Shown: positions 1 through 12,979, counted from the first letter of the stretch. The stretch is 64,000 bases of DNA from Icerya purchasi (GCA_039619475.1 CM077116.1:170021363-170085362), one strand, 5' to 3'. Notes: generated from the sequence alone by a model not told the origin. Numbers and translations are program-made.

Positions 1-562
1 GAAGGAACGATTGTTGGAAAAAGAAGAAGGGTACACATCCGACCAAAATCTGAAGTGAAGCTTCCTAATTAGGGGTAATAGATTAACAGCCGGGATTTTT
101 TTAAAATAGAAGCGAGAACGAACAGCAACCTGAGCCAAAGCATCCGCCATTTCATTACCCTCGATGCCTCTGTGACCAGGAACCCACACTAAGTCAATGT
201 GTACAGAGTAGTGGATAGAAAGATTATAAATGAGAGATCGTATACGAAGAATGAAGAAGTCAGAAGAGGGAGGAGGAAGCGGTGAATTGATAGCCTGAAG
301 AGCACCCATGGAGTCGGAAATGATTAGATAGTCGGAGGACGAACGATTGGACGAGATATGTATGATCGCACGAAGGATAGCCATCAATTCGGCCGTAAAA
401 ATAGAACAGAAAGATGGGAGGCGAAAGGATTCGGAGAAATTGGAGTCGGGAAGAATAAAAGACGATCCGACCCCACTGGGTCCTCTAGAGCCATCAGTAA
501 AAACAAGTGCATGAGAAGGAAAAAGACAACTGATCGTACTGCGAAATTCCGGTTTAATGACA
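1..562 (-). mobile_element. RNH-LINE fragment: RNase H domain, cut by window edge
   Basis: On the minus strand this stretch is a close inverted copy of about 24870-25435. It reads as an uninterrupted RNase H domain: first Asp in TDGSRGP, Glu in FTAELMAIL, second Asp in ISDSMGAL, and the final block WVPGHRGIEGNEMADALAQ. In LINEs of this type the domain removes the RNA strand from the cDNA hybrid. The element's 3' end lies beyond base 1 of the window. Similarity to the plus-strand copy stops near 562, just after the bases matching residues VIKQEF, so this is a 5'-truncated or locally diverged copy. No stop codon interrupts it, so it is younger than most family members here. Seen directly: sequence identity and motifs. 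Inferred: family membership and age. Confidence 0.85.
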
Positions 563-2726
563 GCGACAGTCTCTGTCGAGGGAACATCATCGGGTTTTGC
601 TTGAATAGGAATAATTATCTATTCTGAATGTAGAGATTGGAGGGGTCGCGATTGCGCATGTTATTTAACCAGTGTGAGAGATATAATAGTGAAAACTTTG
701 TAGAAGATTCAAATAAATATACCTCCGAAAATATACAATAAATAAAAATTCCGTAACAACAAACAAAAATAAGTAACAAAAAGATTTCACGCTTTAATAA
801 ATTAAAATAAATACCTCAACTTAAACGTTTTCGAGCAACACAGAGATAAACAAAAGATAAAAACAAACAAACGGTATATCGATTTATCTACATTTAAATA
901 TTAGTATCGGTGTAAATAAGTCGGCATGTGTAAATGCGCTAATATTAAATTACAATAAGTGAAAATTAATTTTCTACAGCTACACGGATTAGCCAAAGAT
1001 GGCTCAAAAAAAAAAAGCCCCGAAAAATACGGGTTCTTATAGTAATCGGTCATCAAGCTACAGAACGTACCCAAAGGAAAGCAATATTCTTGCGGTAAGA
1101 ATGCTTTTAAATAGAAAGCTTCACTTCTGTGTTTGCAAAAAACTTGTTTTTGTTGCTGCGGCCAGTGGTTGCCTAAAACGAAAAGAAAAAAACCCCAGGA
1201 ATTTTTTGGATTTCGATCGAATTACAGTCTATCACCGAATTATCATAACAACAGGGCTAATCGTCTGACCGGTGCTTGCTAAAGCAAATATCGATATTCC
1301 GCTGATTACGGCTCGCACTGCGAAATATTAATTAACACGTTCCGGTTGTCGTTTTTTTCGGACAAGCGGTCCGCTGCAAAGGAACGGAAAAAGGAAACAG
1401 ATCATTTTTACTCTTTATACTTTGCGAGAGAGCAGACAGAATCGACATTTTATCGGCAAATGTCACGCGGCCTCGGAAACTCCATCCTTCTCGCCTTATC
1501 AAGTAAATCACTTTACACGACCTTTTATTATTAGTAAGCACGAAGCCGCTGCGTCATAATTCACGACGTAAACGGAAAAAAAAAAAAAAGAAAGGAAACA
1601 AGTGCGCCAGAGTTTACCTACAAACCTTCTTCCTTTTTCAATTTTAACACCTTTTGCACTTTAAAAGCCAAACGACTCTTTAAATCATTCCGTCGTCCTT
1701 GAAGGCAGTTGCTATTGAGTACCACCAGCAGGTCGACGGGGTGCATATAATCATATTTCACCGCTTTCGGTTAGCGTCGCGTTGTTTATCAGCGAGCGAA
1801 AAGACATTCGCCGAAGTCATTTGTCAGTGCCCCTCACAGATCATTCGAGAATGTTTGAACTAAATTTCCAATAATAATAAATGCGCTTTAATAAACGAAT
1901 ATTTGCCCGGTGCTCGTAATATTAGCGCGATAGACTGCAATGAAATGTAAAATCGACAAATGACTTTAAACGCCGCCATTAAGAACAAGCACGTGAGATT
2001 TACCTTTTTTTCTTTTCTTTTTCGGCTTTCATCGACGCGTTTATGTTTTTCGATAAAGTGTGTTTTCAGGTGTTTTCCGCGAAGGTGTGTACACAATTCC
2101 TCTAATTTTCGCGGCAGCGGTAGCGCGCCGTAAGAAAACACGTTGAAAACGAAAACGTTCAAGCTTTTTTTTTTCGTTTTTGCTTCTTTTTGTATTTTGC
2201 TGCTTACCCCGCAAAAGCTACAGACTGAACAAATACGACTCTATTTTTTTCTTTTTGCGAGCTTCAAAAATTATCCTCTTCTTTTCTCCTAAAGGGAGAT
2301 GAAAAAAAAAAAAAAAATAGAAATATTGATATTTTGCAAAAATTAATTTTGAAAAAAAGAAAATGAAAACTATTTGTCACTTTTAATTTTTTCGCTGGTC
2401 GCGAAAGGTCTAACGGACGGTGTGCTAGGAAAAATTGTCACAGTAGTGACGTCATGGAAATCGGAAGCAAACTTAAATCTCCGATCATTCTTTTAGTACG
2501 CGTTTCCTCGGTAAATTATGTTTACTTCCTTACGAGACAAGGTTTATATTTTAACTTAAAAAAGAAAAGCTTATTTTGGATTTATGCACCGCGCCAAAAG
2601 TACACGACACCCCAGAATTTCGGTATGATTTTACGAAACTGAAAGAAGATCGAAGTTTAATTACAACATTTCTTCGTATACAATTTCAATGAGCTAGCGA
2701 CTATATCATTTTTTGTTCTACACGCA
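563..2726. other. No gene recognised; low-copy-looking DNA
   Basis: About 2.2 kb without a convincing exon or repeat. It has several A or T runs and a palindromic CRE-like octamer TGACGTCA at 2447-2454. Short open frames on both strands lack codon bias or recognisable motifs. The G+C-richer part around 1270-1850 could be regulatory or exonic sequence, but nothing visible decides this. Confidence 0.4.
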
Positions 2727-2741
2727 AAGTACGAATACTCA

Positions 2742-2910
2742 TTGGTATTCCCACTCCATACAGTGCTTCGTTCATTCTCTCTCTTCCTTCTTCTTCTGTT
2801 GTCCAGGCTCTTGATTCCTTTTTGTCGGCTATCTCTGATGGTTTTATGATCTGAGTTTCTTACGTCCTTCTTCCTTTGTTCTTGTAGACGAACCCAAAAA
2901 AGAAAAAAAA
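2742..2910 (+). mobile_element. Short 5'-truncated RNH-LINE insertion with perfect TSD
   Basis: A 169-bp insertion bracketed by the identical 15-mer AAGTACGAATACTCA at 2727-2741 and 2911-2925. Its plus strand reads GIPTPYSASFILSLPSSS and then SVVQALDSFLSAISDGFMI before a stop. This is collinear with GLPTPYCASYIMSLP and SVVLVLGFFISAVSNRIRF at the C-terminus of the 24-25.9 kb RNH-LINE copy. It ends in an A-rich tail (2896-2910). Truncated 5' end, A-tail and 15-bp duplication are the expected products of target-primed reverse transcription. The frame is still open to its stop, so the insertion is fairly recent. Confidence 0.85.
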
Positions 2911-2925
2911 AAGTACGAATACTCA

Positions 2926-3789
2926 CGCTCTATAATGAAACTGACTGATCAGCTCTTACGAAAAAGATGGATGCGTGACACAATCAGCCGACTATGGAAC
3001 TCCGACGTTAGTATTTGTATGAAACATAGTGAACGCAATCGTGCTGGAAGGGTAGCAATACACAAACAGAAGGCGATGATGATACGTTTGAAAATAATTT
3101 CGATTTTTAACTTCGCAATTTGCTACAATGAACGAATATTAACTTACGGGGGGACGTGTTCTGTGTTCAATATTCGTCTTCAACTATTAATATGCAACAT
3201 ATATATATATATATATATACGATTTTATTCGAATATGTGTATACCTCTAACAGTTGCCCCCGAGAACGAGTTATATTATTCCATCTTATATGTTGAATTT
3301 TTATAATTTTATTAATTTTTAATACAATTTAAAATAAATTTCCGACGCTCGGTACGCGTAGAAAGTGAAAATCAGCTTCCCGCGAGAAAAATACTTTAAC
3401 TGACAGCAAGAGTCCTACACTATTGAATGCTAGAGCATCAGCAAAATTTGATTTAGGAATTCTAACAGACGATAGATGAAGACATATGAAAAGCAAGTTC
3501 CAAGAATTGACTAGAGAAGAAAAAGCGTTCGAAAGAGATACATAAGTGGTTGATGTCGTAGGGGAATGTATGCGTTCAGTAGGTTGAAGAGCGCTAATGA
3601 AAAAGGAACGAACGAAGTGACCGAAGATCGGAAAACGACCGAAGAATTAAGGAAAATTATGAAACAAACGGATAGACATATCGGTTGAATAAAAAGATCG
3701 AATTAGGAAACGATAGAGCATTTCACAGTTTAAAAAACTGCTTAAAAGCGAGTGGATAAATTTACGAAGTGATCACCGATGACGCTCTA
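2926..3789. other. No gene recognised; contains (TA)n tract
   Basis: Host-like flank after the small LINE insertion. It has a (TA)10 microsatellite near 3199-3218. The open frame 2935-3306 on the plus strand runs through that microsatellite and shows no family motif, so I do not call it a gene. The purine-rich part from about 3400 onward could be more decayed LINE sequence, but I could not align it. Confidence 0.4.
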
Positions 3790-4090
3790 GAATGAGCAGG
3801 AAGCTACACCCCGAAAAAGAAAAGAAAGGAAAAGCAGTTAAATTTTGATTCGATCAGATATTGACAACGAGATGATAGTTTTAATAAGCGAGAATCTAAA
3901 AAATACAATGTTCGCCGATGAGAGATGAACATTCGAAAAAGACCCAATAAACATTACAGATAGCGTTGCTTCGTTCGGGCGACGAGTGCAATTTGGAGCA
4001 GAAAAAAAAAACAACAAACGAAAGATAACGTATAATAAAACTGTCAACAAAACAGAGAAGCGATGATAATTGTTGGGGAACCGGAGCAAT
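3790..4090 (-). mobile_element. Decayed RNH-LINE C-terminal relic
   Basis: The minus strand ends in SISDRIKI and carries an upstream stretch resembling the Cys-rich C-terminal segment of the family (compare AISDRVRI and the block before it in the 49.1-49.5 kb copy). At nucleotide level, 3845-3985 follows the same order of bases as 49150-49360, including the shared ACATTCGAAAA near 3926-3936. Several substitutions and indels break the frame. Only the 3' part of the element survives. Confidence 0.55.
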
Positions 4091-5000
4091 TAGAGATGAT
4101 CAGATTGAAGATCGCTAAAATATAGCTGATGCCGGAATCTAGGATGGAATCTTTTACACGAAGGCAATAATATGCATTCTTGTTTTTTACTAAAGCAATC
4201 CGAGGCAAAATTTCATGTTCTCGACGCGATTTATTTATTCTAATTTGTAATTAATTATTAAAACTTTTTCGGCTATTTGTCGTTTTCGCATTTTCTCGGT
4301 TCTCATCCGCATCTGCTCCATTTTATTCTTTTCACTGCCCTTCCATATGCGTTCTTTATGATGCTGATGACGAATGTGCGGCCTTCTCTGCTGAGCAAGT
4401 GTCCTACTCTCTTCGCTATTAAAACGTGACATCCCTACTCATACATGAAGTGCATTGATTAATTGCTCGTGTCTTCTACACAGTTCATCATGCGGTTGTT
4501 TTATTTAAATTTGTAATTAATGACGGACATTTGAAGTAAATTTCTCGTTTCAATTTTTAAAAAATCAAAATACATTGCCGCCAAAAGAGCATCACGGACA
4601 CAGAATTAAATTATTTTCTTCTCCCACTTTATCGACTCATTAACTTTGCAGCAGAGCACGGTGGGTGGTTTAATTTTTACTAGAATTTCCAAAGAGCGGA
4701 CCACCACTGTCACTATAAGCTAGAGTAGCTATGATAAGCATTTCTGCTGTACTAGTCACGTCAGTTATACGGTTTTCGGAACCAATCCCGTGTAATATTG
4801 TACACTCACGTTTAAATTATAGAACAACCTTGAAATAGAAAAGCAACTAATTTTAAAAATATAAGAAAATTCCGGGAGACCGAAAGTACACTGCAAGAAA
4901 GAGTATAACTAAAAATTAAGTGTCTGCACTTTTCCGTTACGCAAGCAGCGATTACGTAAGACGGCGAACAGCTTCAAAGAACTGAAATAGTGCGAAATAT
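4091..5000. other. No gene recognised
   Basis: About 0.9 kb with no recognisable exon, RNA gene or repeat. The minus-strand open frame at 4235-4432 is short, Arg/Lys/Glu-rich and without motif. Confidence 0.4.
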
Positions 5001-5004
5001 TGAA

Positions 5005-5426
5005 TAGGGTGGTCACTTTCTCGAAAAGTCAGGGAATTTCATTAATCATGGAAAAGTCAGGGAATTTAAAGAAGGCATTATAGAACTTGGCAGTATTAAA
5101 AATGATCGTAAAATTTTATGTTACTATATGTATACTTTATTCTAAATAGGTAAAAAAACATCTCCTTCAATATTATTACTAATTGAAAAAACCGGAGGTT
5201 ATGGCAGCGAATTTTATTCATTTTTTACCAAGAAGTAAAAATTTTAATTGATTTGAGACTCCTTACCTTCGGCATTTGTATCGGGATATGACAAGAAAAA
5301 AAAAAGAGAAAGCATTGCGAAATATGTGCAGTACGGCTGTTGTTTTTTTTTTAAAGGGCTAAAAAGTTTGGTAAACCGGGAAAAGTTTGGAGAATTTATT
5401 TCGGGGAAAAAAAAATAGCCGCCTTG
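5005..5426. mobile_element. Possible MITE with G-rich ends
   Basis: The left end (ATAGGGTGGTCACTTTCTC) and the reverse complement of the right end (ACAAGGCGGCTATTTTTTTT) resemble each other loosely. Just inside the left end the phrase AAAAGTCAGGGAATTT occurs twice, 24 bases apart (about 5024 and 5047). Short non-coding arthropod transposons often have this build. No target-site duplication is evident, so the call is tentative. Confidence 0.3.
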
Positions 5427-5498
5427 TCGAGATTAATCACAAGAGCGGGAAAAAAAGAAATGTTCAGAAATAAAAAACCCCTCTCTCACCTAAAAGTA

Positions 5499-5764
5499 AG
5501 TAAACTAAGTCCCATACCCTTGACAGGGCGTAGGGAATTGTGAAGTTAAGCTTTTTATAATGGCACTAAGTCTAATGGATCTGATGAGAATACTGGGGCC
5601 AGTTCTTTTCTACTTGGGATTCGCCTTTACTTTCCCAGATTTCCCTAGTACCCGATTTAGGTATATACTTGGAAGCGATTTGGATCTCGACCGAAACAAG
5701 CCTCGATAACCCATGACGCCTCCGATTTGGTAGCCAAGCACCTAAACCACTAGGACGCTGCCTA
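5499..5764 (-). mobile_element. tRNA-derived SINE with 13-bp TSD
   Basis: A 266-bp insertion between perfect copies of TCACCTAAAAGTA (5486-5498 and 5765-5777). Read on the minus strand it starts with a tRNA-like head: an A-box-like TAGTGGTTTAGGTGCTTGG and, about 30 bases on, a B-box-like GGGTTATCGAGGC (consensus GGTTCGANTCC, damaged). These are RNA polymerase III promoter elements of tRNA-derived SINEs. The body has no coding capacity and the tail is only weakly A/T-rich. A SINE depends on a partner LINE; none can be assigned from this window. Confidence 0.75.
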
Positions 5765-5777
5765 TCACCTAAAAGTA

Positions 5778-6725
5778 TAAAACTTTTACCGAATAATTTT
5801 GAATTTTGTAATATCTAGTATTAAAATTAAAATAAATTTTTAATTTTTTTGATTTAAGCAAAATAATTGCGAAGTTAAAAAAAGAGAATGAAGCATTTCC
5901 ACTACTAACAACGCGTTGAGGCGATCAAAACATTTAACGGGAAACTATAGTTTATTATTTAGCACGTGTTAGAATGATTTTCATTTATACCACGAGAATT
6001 GTTGTCTAAGTTTTCGGAATATATTAAATCAAAAATGTACGCGGATGCGGTCCATCAATGGTAGCACACAGCATCTTTGGTTTCTTGGCGGTTCCTACAA
6101 GGATAATGTGAAAACCAATCAAAAATAGGGAACAAAGACTGTGTTGCGGCATATTCTAAGACACAACCTCTAAAGGCACGCCGGTAAAAATTTAAAAATT
6201 CGATACAAATCGATTTAGATAGTTCGCCGATCTAACTCGGACCCAGATGTCAACTTCGCAAGTAGGCAAAAGTTCACTTGCGTAAGCAACTCTTTCCGTT
6301 GGCGGTTTAACACCATACTTCATCACCGAGATCGCCACTTTGTAATTCGATGTCCACTTTATTGCACGATCGAAAAAGTCGATTGTTTCATTTTCAAACA
6401 CTACCGAAGACCATATACAATTATTTTTTATTTTCCTCTCTTTCTATCAAGTTTTTTTTTTTTTTTTAAATTCAAGTCGAAAAAAACGACGTTTTTTATT
6501 AGATATAAAGTTATTTATCAGTCACCAAAATGTGTACCTACGACGTGTGAAATGTACAATTTATATAATGCAATTTTTTGATTAAATATTATACTACTTA
6601 TATTGACCCAAAGATTATGTCCGGTCAGTAATAATGTAACTGGGTAAATAAAGTTCATTTGGTTCCTTGATTTTGTAACAATAAATATAAATATGAGAGC
6701 CTAAAAATGAAAAATTATTTTAAAT
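5778..6725. other. No gene recognised
   Basis: About 0.95 kb between the SINE and the next LINE relic. The minus-strand frame at 6192-6401 (69 residues) has no recognisable domain. A T-run lies at about 6452-6466. Confidence 0.4.
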
Positions 6726-6729
6726 CCGA

Positions 6730-7825
6730 ATTCAAGGTCGATGTACTTCTTGAGCGAGGCACAACAATACCAGAAAAATCCAGGCTATGTAATTAACGAA
6801 ATCACGGGGAACTCCCTAGCCATCTGTGTTGATTTCTCCCTAATGAAATATGACGAACCCTAACACCACGCGAATAGCACGAGCTACAATACAGAAAAAT
6901 ATCCCGACTATTTAATATTCTACACAGATGAAGCTAAAGCCCGAGCTGGATTATTGTCCATTGCCTGTGCTTTTAAGGCATGCGATGTATCTCAAGCAGT
7001 GAGACTCAATGGCAGCTATGTGGTCGTGGACGCGGAGATCTATGGGATATTCTTCTTTTGTTAGTACTTTCTCTCTCTGCAGCCTACAGCTCAAAAAGCG
7101 CTAATGGTAACAGACTCTTCGGCCGCCGCTCTAGCTGCAATATCGAACCTTTGCACCCAACATTCCCGGTAGTGATTTAAATTCACCAGATGTCATTTAG
7201 ACTATACAAGAGGCATCGCTCAATGGCGTGGCTATCCCAGCCATGTTGGTATCCCTGGAAATGAACGGGGTTGGTCGATATATCTGCTCGGTCAGCAATT
7301 TTTTTATCCGTACCTGAAAATGCCTTCGCAATATCGTGTGTTTCAGCTTCGTTCTTGGCCAAATGCTCGTCCATATAGAAGCAGTATCGGGTCACTTGCC
7401 AGACATTTCTAAGATCCATTAAAGCTACAACCAAGCCGTGGTGGCCAATGGAAAACATGCCTCGCACACAGTTTTGCGTTCCGAGTCGGCTGCGAACAGG
7501 ACATACAGTCCTGCTACACGAGATTATATATTCCGAGGAGCTTCGTCTCTTACATTCTGTCCTTTCCGCCTACAAAGCAGCGCCTCTATTGTATCGCATA
7601 TACTTCGTTCGTGTCCAGCTTTTTTAGATCTCCGAATCTCATGGAACAACAATGATGACGTCACTAGTATCCTTGTTAAATCCAACATCTGTCCTTCAGT
7701 TTATTAAAGTAACCAGATTAATTAATTATCTCTAAATACTAACCGCCCATCTGCGTGCTGCAATAGCCTTGGCGGCTAAAAACAACACTTAGATGCTATG
7801 TTAAATATAAAAAAAGAAAAAAGTA
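6730..7825 (+). mobile_element. Relic of a second RNase H-bearing LINE family
   Basis: The plus strand holds scattered but ordered RNase H signatures: YTDEAKARAG near 6925, VVVDAEIYGIFF near 7020, VTDSSAAALAAI near 7105-7140, and SHVGIPGNE near 7240. A C-terminal His/Cys block follows (SHILRSCPAFLDLRIS, about 7600-7650), as usual downstream of RNase H in such LINEs. An A-rich tail occurs at about 7806-7822. Stops and frameshifts are frequent, for example after CTQHSR. The residues differ from the RNH-LINE family elsewhere in the window, so this is a separate lineage. It is not functional. Confidence 0.7.
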
Positions 7826-8034
7826 ATCCGCTGAAAGAGGATATTCGACTATTCTTCAACAATATTAATGCCTATTCGAGTCTTGCTACATATAGATCGT
7901 AACAATATTCATTTCGTACGAACTAACTAGTGAAATCGTCAAAAATACTTAACGTGGTTTTTTAATTGTTGCAATTTACATTCGACGTTCTAATAAGTAT
8001 TAGCGTTATTTAAAAACAATCGTAATATCCTCTG

Positions 8035-8400
8035 AAATATCACGATAGCCTAGTTGCTAGAGCGCTTGTATTCCAGTTTGGAGTTGGATTTCCCAGGCAG
8101 CGATGGAAATTATTACAAAAATTAAATTAAATAATCGTTAATTCACGAGACAGACAGTGGCAAACCATCATATCATATATGCGCTAGTTAGTATACGGAC
8201 AAACACATTTAGGGCTACGTTTGCAGTGTGATGATACACAGTTACAATAACCGTTCCGAAAATGTAGTCTTGCGCGTACACATTCGTACAGCATATAAAC
8301 AATTGCTCTGAACACTTAATATACCTACGTCTATGCAGCTGGAATGTACGAATAGGTAGTCACGATGCTCGCAATCGAGCAATACGACTTCTTAAGAAAT
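8035..8400 (+). mobile_element. SINE-like repeat, tRNA-like head plus body
   Basis: Starts with a tRNA-like segment: TAGCCTAGTTGCTAGAGCGC (A-box-like) followed by GGAGTTGGATTTCCC (B-box-like). A body at about 8160-8395 recurs, diverged, at 36180-36395; shared blocks include GCGCTAGTTAGTA and ATAGGTAGTC. The second copy lacks the head. A polymerase III-type head plus a repeated body argues for a SINE family. No clear target-site duplication was found. Confidence 0.55.
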
Positions 8401-9255
8401 TATCGCATATGATTTTATATTAAATTTTTAGAGTAATTCTTGAAGTCGGTGTACTCTTTTAAGAAATAATTTTATTTTACAATTTTTAGTGAAAATATTT
8501 TGCAGCGATAATAGAAAGGCTCTAGGCATTGATTAAAAAACATTCAAATGCGTCAGTGATGAGCTTGTAAATCGCCTTGTGCGGGTGTCAGCTATCTTTT
8601 TCGAATCTACGAGCACATTTACGTAAACTAATAACGACAATATTTTCAGCGTTAACGGCGCTCATCACCTCTCTAATTATAAAACATTTCGAACGTTAAT
8701 CTCTGCGTATTCTAATGAAAATTTATTAGTTAATTACTGTCTAGGCATATTAAGAGTATTTCTCCATGGAGAGTCTCTGTTATTTTTAACCTTTATTTCA
8801 GTAACTACCGAATACTTACAGATATTCATCGGTGAGTCATACGGGACCGCCATTGATCGGTACATAATATTTTAAGTCACCCACGTTTGTAGTCCGTTTA
8901 ATTTCAAAATTTTGAGCATTTGTATTTTTCTTATATTCTGATGACTTGTACGTGCATTTAAAAAAAAAAAAATAAACTTTCAAGTTGCTTAAATCGGGCG
9001 CTTTTTTGAAAAATTTTTATTTGTCTGGCTACATAAAAATTTCAATTTTTTTCAGTCTACATTTCCATCATGAGTAACATTAATAATGTTTTAAATCGAT
9101 CGCGTTTTGTTATACGTGTATTTATAAAAATTATTTCTTTAAAAGAAATCTTCTTTTTTTAAATTTATTTCAATGATTACTCAGTAAACAGTCACGAATA
9201 CTCATCAATGCCCACCATACTGGCCGGTAAAGTTTCCAAAAAATTATGCGTAAAG
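8401..9255. other. No gene recognised; weak repeat near the 3' side
   Basis: No exon recognised. A stretch near 9115-9240 (ATAAAAATTATTTCTTTAAA and following bases) resembles 55765-55860, suggesting an old dispersed repeat. The boundaries could not be set by eye. Confidence 0.35.
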
Positions 9256-9788
<533 letters not shown>

Positions 9789-9790
9789 TT

Positions 9791-9950
<160 letters not shown>

Positions 9951-12159
9951 AAAGAATTAGATCGAGACGAATCTATCATTTCGCGCCTTTTCATACGAAG
10001 ACAGAGAGTAGGTCGTAAAATTTCAAACTGTACGAATAGAAACGGTGGATCTTCACAAAAAGTTATTTTATTCTATCAGTATAATTCGTGTTTATTTCCA
10101 CGAAGAAATTTTAAAAGCTCACTTTATATTACCCCCTCCTTGCTGCGGTTAATTTAAAAAAAAAAAAGTTATGACTTCTTAGTAATCCGTGGTATGTACC
10201 CTGACGGCCCAGAAATGAGTAGGGTGCAAATTTATGCGCACTAAAAAACTCGGAATATATGCATTAAAAAACTTCAACACTAAAAATTTCATTATGAACA
10301 GCGCATATGAAAAAAACAAAAAAAAACAAAAAAAAACAAAATAATTCATATTTTTCACTTTAAACTTATATTAACATATTGTGACCTTTTCCCTATTATT
10401 AGAAAATACGTTTATATCAGAAATAAATTAGGAATCTAAATTTAACAATTATTTGCACTTAGACAGTTTTCAAATTATTAACATTCGCCTCGTGCATGTT
10501 AAAGTAGCTTTCAATATCGAAAATAAACTGGTAAAATTGCGTATATAGTTCAAAGGCTCGTTGCTGGGTCGGATATTAAATGTAGCACTATTAACAGTCA
10601 ATCGTATACTAGCGTGAAAGAGGTCGGTAAATGGTACTCCCCCTTTGCTTGTTGGCACTGTTATTCAATTTTGACAATCAACACTGGAAATAAACGTGCT
10701 GCGGTTTACGGAATTTCTAGAAGGTCGCAAATGTTCTCTATATTTCAATTTCGTTCATTTATAAAGAAAAAAAGAAAAAAAGAGAAAAAAAAATTGTCAC
10801 CGCAAAAGATAATGCGCTTTTTATTTGAAGAAAGATATTCTAAGTGACATAACGTGTGGTACGTACCACATTAGGTAGACAAGGAAGAAGAACAAGTTAT
10901 TTGTCGTTAGCAGTTGTTTTGCGGAGTATTTTTCAGGAACAATTCAAAAGAATTACAACCTTATCTTTCGCGATCAACATATATATAAACGTATGTATTC
11001 CATGTAGCCAGAATTTTTTATTTTTGTTGTTTATTGAACACGCTGCAAAAGGCTCAAAAGGCTATTATCAAACAACAGACTCGAATAAATAGTTAAAAAT
11101 AACTCCGTAGATGCTATATTTCCTACAGGAAATTATAAATTTAATACAACATTTGTTTATCATCGATCTTTCTGACAATTTCAAATGTGTAATTTTGCGT
11201 ATTTTCTTTACATAAAATTATTAAAAATACATAAAACCCCTTAAAATATGCAAAATTTTAAAAGAAAGAAAAACCTGTCAAAACACATATTTATATGCTC
11301 AATTAAACTGATTAGTTTTGAATCTGCACCTCTTGAAACATCTAAATACACGAAATACCAAAGTGTCAATTTAAAGCAAAAACTATGCGCTATAAAAATC
11401 CCAGACTAATGAGTTCATGAATGTTATAATGTTTCCATAAAAACCAAAATTCGAGACGGAAAATTTCCAAAAAATATTATGCAGAGAAGAAATGTATTTA
11501 AGAAAAAATTCCTAATTAACAAAATTTGTTAACGGCCGTCGTGTAATGCATTAGAAAAATCAGTAAATATTTTTGAAAAACGCGGAATATTAAGAGTTTC
11601 AAAAATCGAAAAGGAAAAAAAAGTGTCTATATTTATTGATGAAACAAAAGTATACTTAATATTTTATCCGCGTTTACGACGTTTTATTCATTTAATTTTA
11701 GGAAGTAATAAATTTATGTTTAACAACAGAATTCAATTACATTAAAAATAATTAATCATAATAACTAGAAGTTCAAGTATAAAATATTACGAGGAAAACA
11801 ACAACAAAGCGACATTTACGAAAAACCGTACGTATCAGTTAAAACCCGTAACAAGTAAATCTTTAAAAAGCTTTTTGAAGTTGTTTAAGTTTCCATCACT
11901 CTTGCATCATACTTGTATTATAGTAATGCTCTTTGGAATTCATTAAGTAGTATAAAATTGTAACATAAAACTATACTATTTCGTATAAGTTTTATATGAC
12001 AAACCAACAAAACTATTATTTTAATGTTACGTGGTCTGTTAAGGGTGAGCTATCGCAAAACACTTTGAACGCACTTAACAAAAAAAGATCTAAAAAGCGT
12101 TGCGAACTTTTCTTTTGCATACTTTTTACCAGCAACGTATGAAAAAGGTTCCGCACATT
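9951..12159. other. No gene recognised; AT-rich 2.2 kb
   Basis: No recognisable exon or repeat. Local features are an A-rich (AAAAAAAAAC)n-like tract at about 10309-10342 and several A runs. The plus-strand frames at 10614-10847 and 10856-11092 have no motif, no codon bias and no splice context that I can support. Confidence 0.4.
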
Positions 12160-12979
12160 CTTCTTTTTTTTTTCTTTTTTTTTCTATTGGGCTCGACAAC
12201 CAGGGACCTTCGCCCAGAAACAATTAAAAAAGGAAATGAATATCAGTTATATTTTGATGTGGTCAGACATTGCTAGTAGGAAGAGGAACAAATAATGAGA
12301 ACGATGTGTTGAGAAGGAAAAGACACGATATAGGAGGCATAATACGGAGTAGGAATATTAGTTCCCAGCAAATTGGAATAGAAAGCAGAACGCTTAATAG
12401 GAAGAGATAAATACTTGATAAACACACGATCAGCATCGCAAACATGCCCGTCGTTAGTAGAGGGCAATATGAAGAAAAAACCAACAAAAAACGAAAACGA
12501 GAGGAAGATGATAGAGTATGGCTCAAGAACGCAGACGAATAATGGAGACAGCTATAGAACGATGAATAAAGGAAACAAAAAAAAAACATTAACAGGAAGA
12601 CTAGGTTGAATAGACAGATAAAATGAACAATTGTTAGAAAAAGAGGAAACGTATATACACCATAATCTAAGACGAAAACTTTTACACAGGAGATTAGAGG
12701 ATAAGATTTTTTTAACAAAAAGATGGAAAGAAGCAGCAACCCGAGCCAAGTAGTCCGCCGCTTCACTACCAAGAATGCCCGAATGGCTGGGAACTCACGG
12801 CAAATCAAAAAGAACGCGGATAAGTAAGCGTATACGGAAAAGTATAAAATTACAGGAATGGTCGGGAAGGAAAGAGAACAGATGGCCTGAAATGAAATCT
12901 GATATAATTAAGAATTTAGAAGAAAGGTGATTGGAGGAAATGAAAATAATGGAACGCAGGACAGCTATCAGGTAATTCG
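12160..12979 (-). mobile_element. RNH-LINE copy, RNase H to 3' tail, decayed
   Basis: On the minus strand the copy runs from inside RNase H (near 12975) through the C-terminal Cys block to an A-rich tail (about 12160-12190). Diagnostic pieces: SSFSNNCSFYLSIQPSLP near 12600-12650, and VCDADRVFIKYLSLPIKRSA plus NIPTPYYASYIVSFPSQH near 12310-12450. These match VCDADHIFFECSALSAERS and LGLPTPYCASYIMSLPYQS in the 24-25.9 kb copy. Frameshifts split the product over at least two frames. The adjoining 12980-13078 segment is the same element's upstream part, inverted. Confidence 0.8.

Noticed and set aside
358..627. Plus-strand 89-codon frame rich in Arg and Lys (and its twin at 24818-25078 minus)
   Set aside because: Both are antisense shadows of the same RNase H coding sequence.
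1860..2162. 100-codon minus-strand frame
   Set aside because: No domain, no codon bias, no promoter or splice context; consistent with chance.
2935..3306. 123-codon plus-strand frame
   Set aside because: Runs through a TA microsatellite (Tyr-Ile repeats) and has no motif.
12263..12808. 181-codon minus-strand frame looking like a multi-pass membrane protein
   Set aside because: It is a frame-shifted reading of the RNH-LINE C-terminal region; the family residues lie in other frames. The T-rich sense strand creates the false hydrophobicity.
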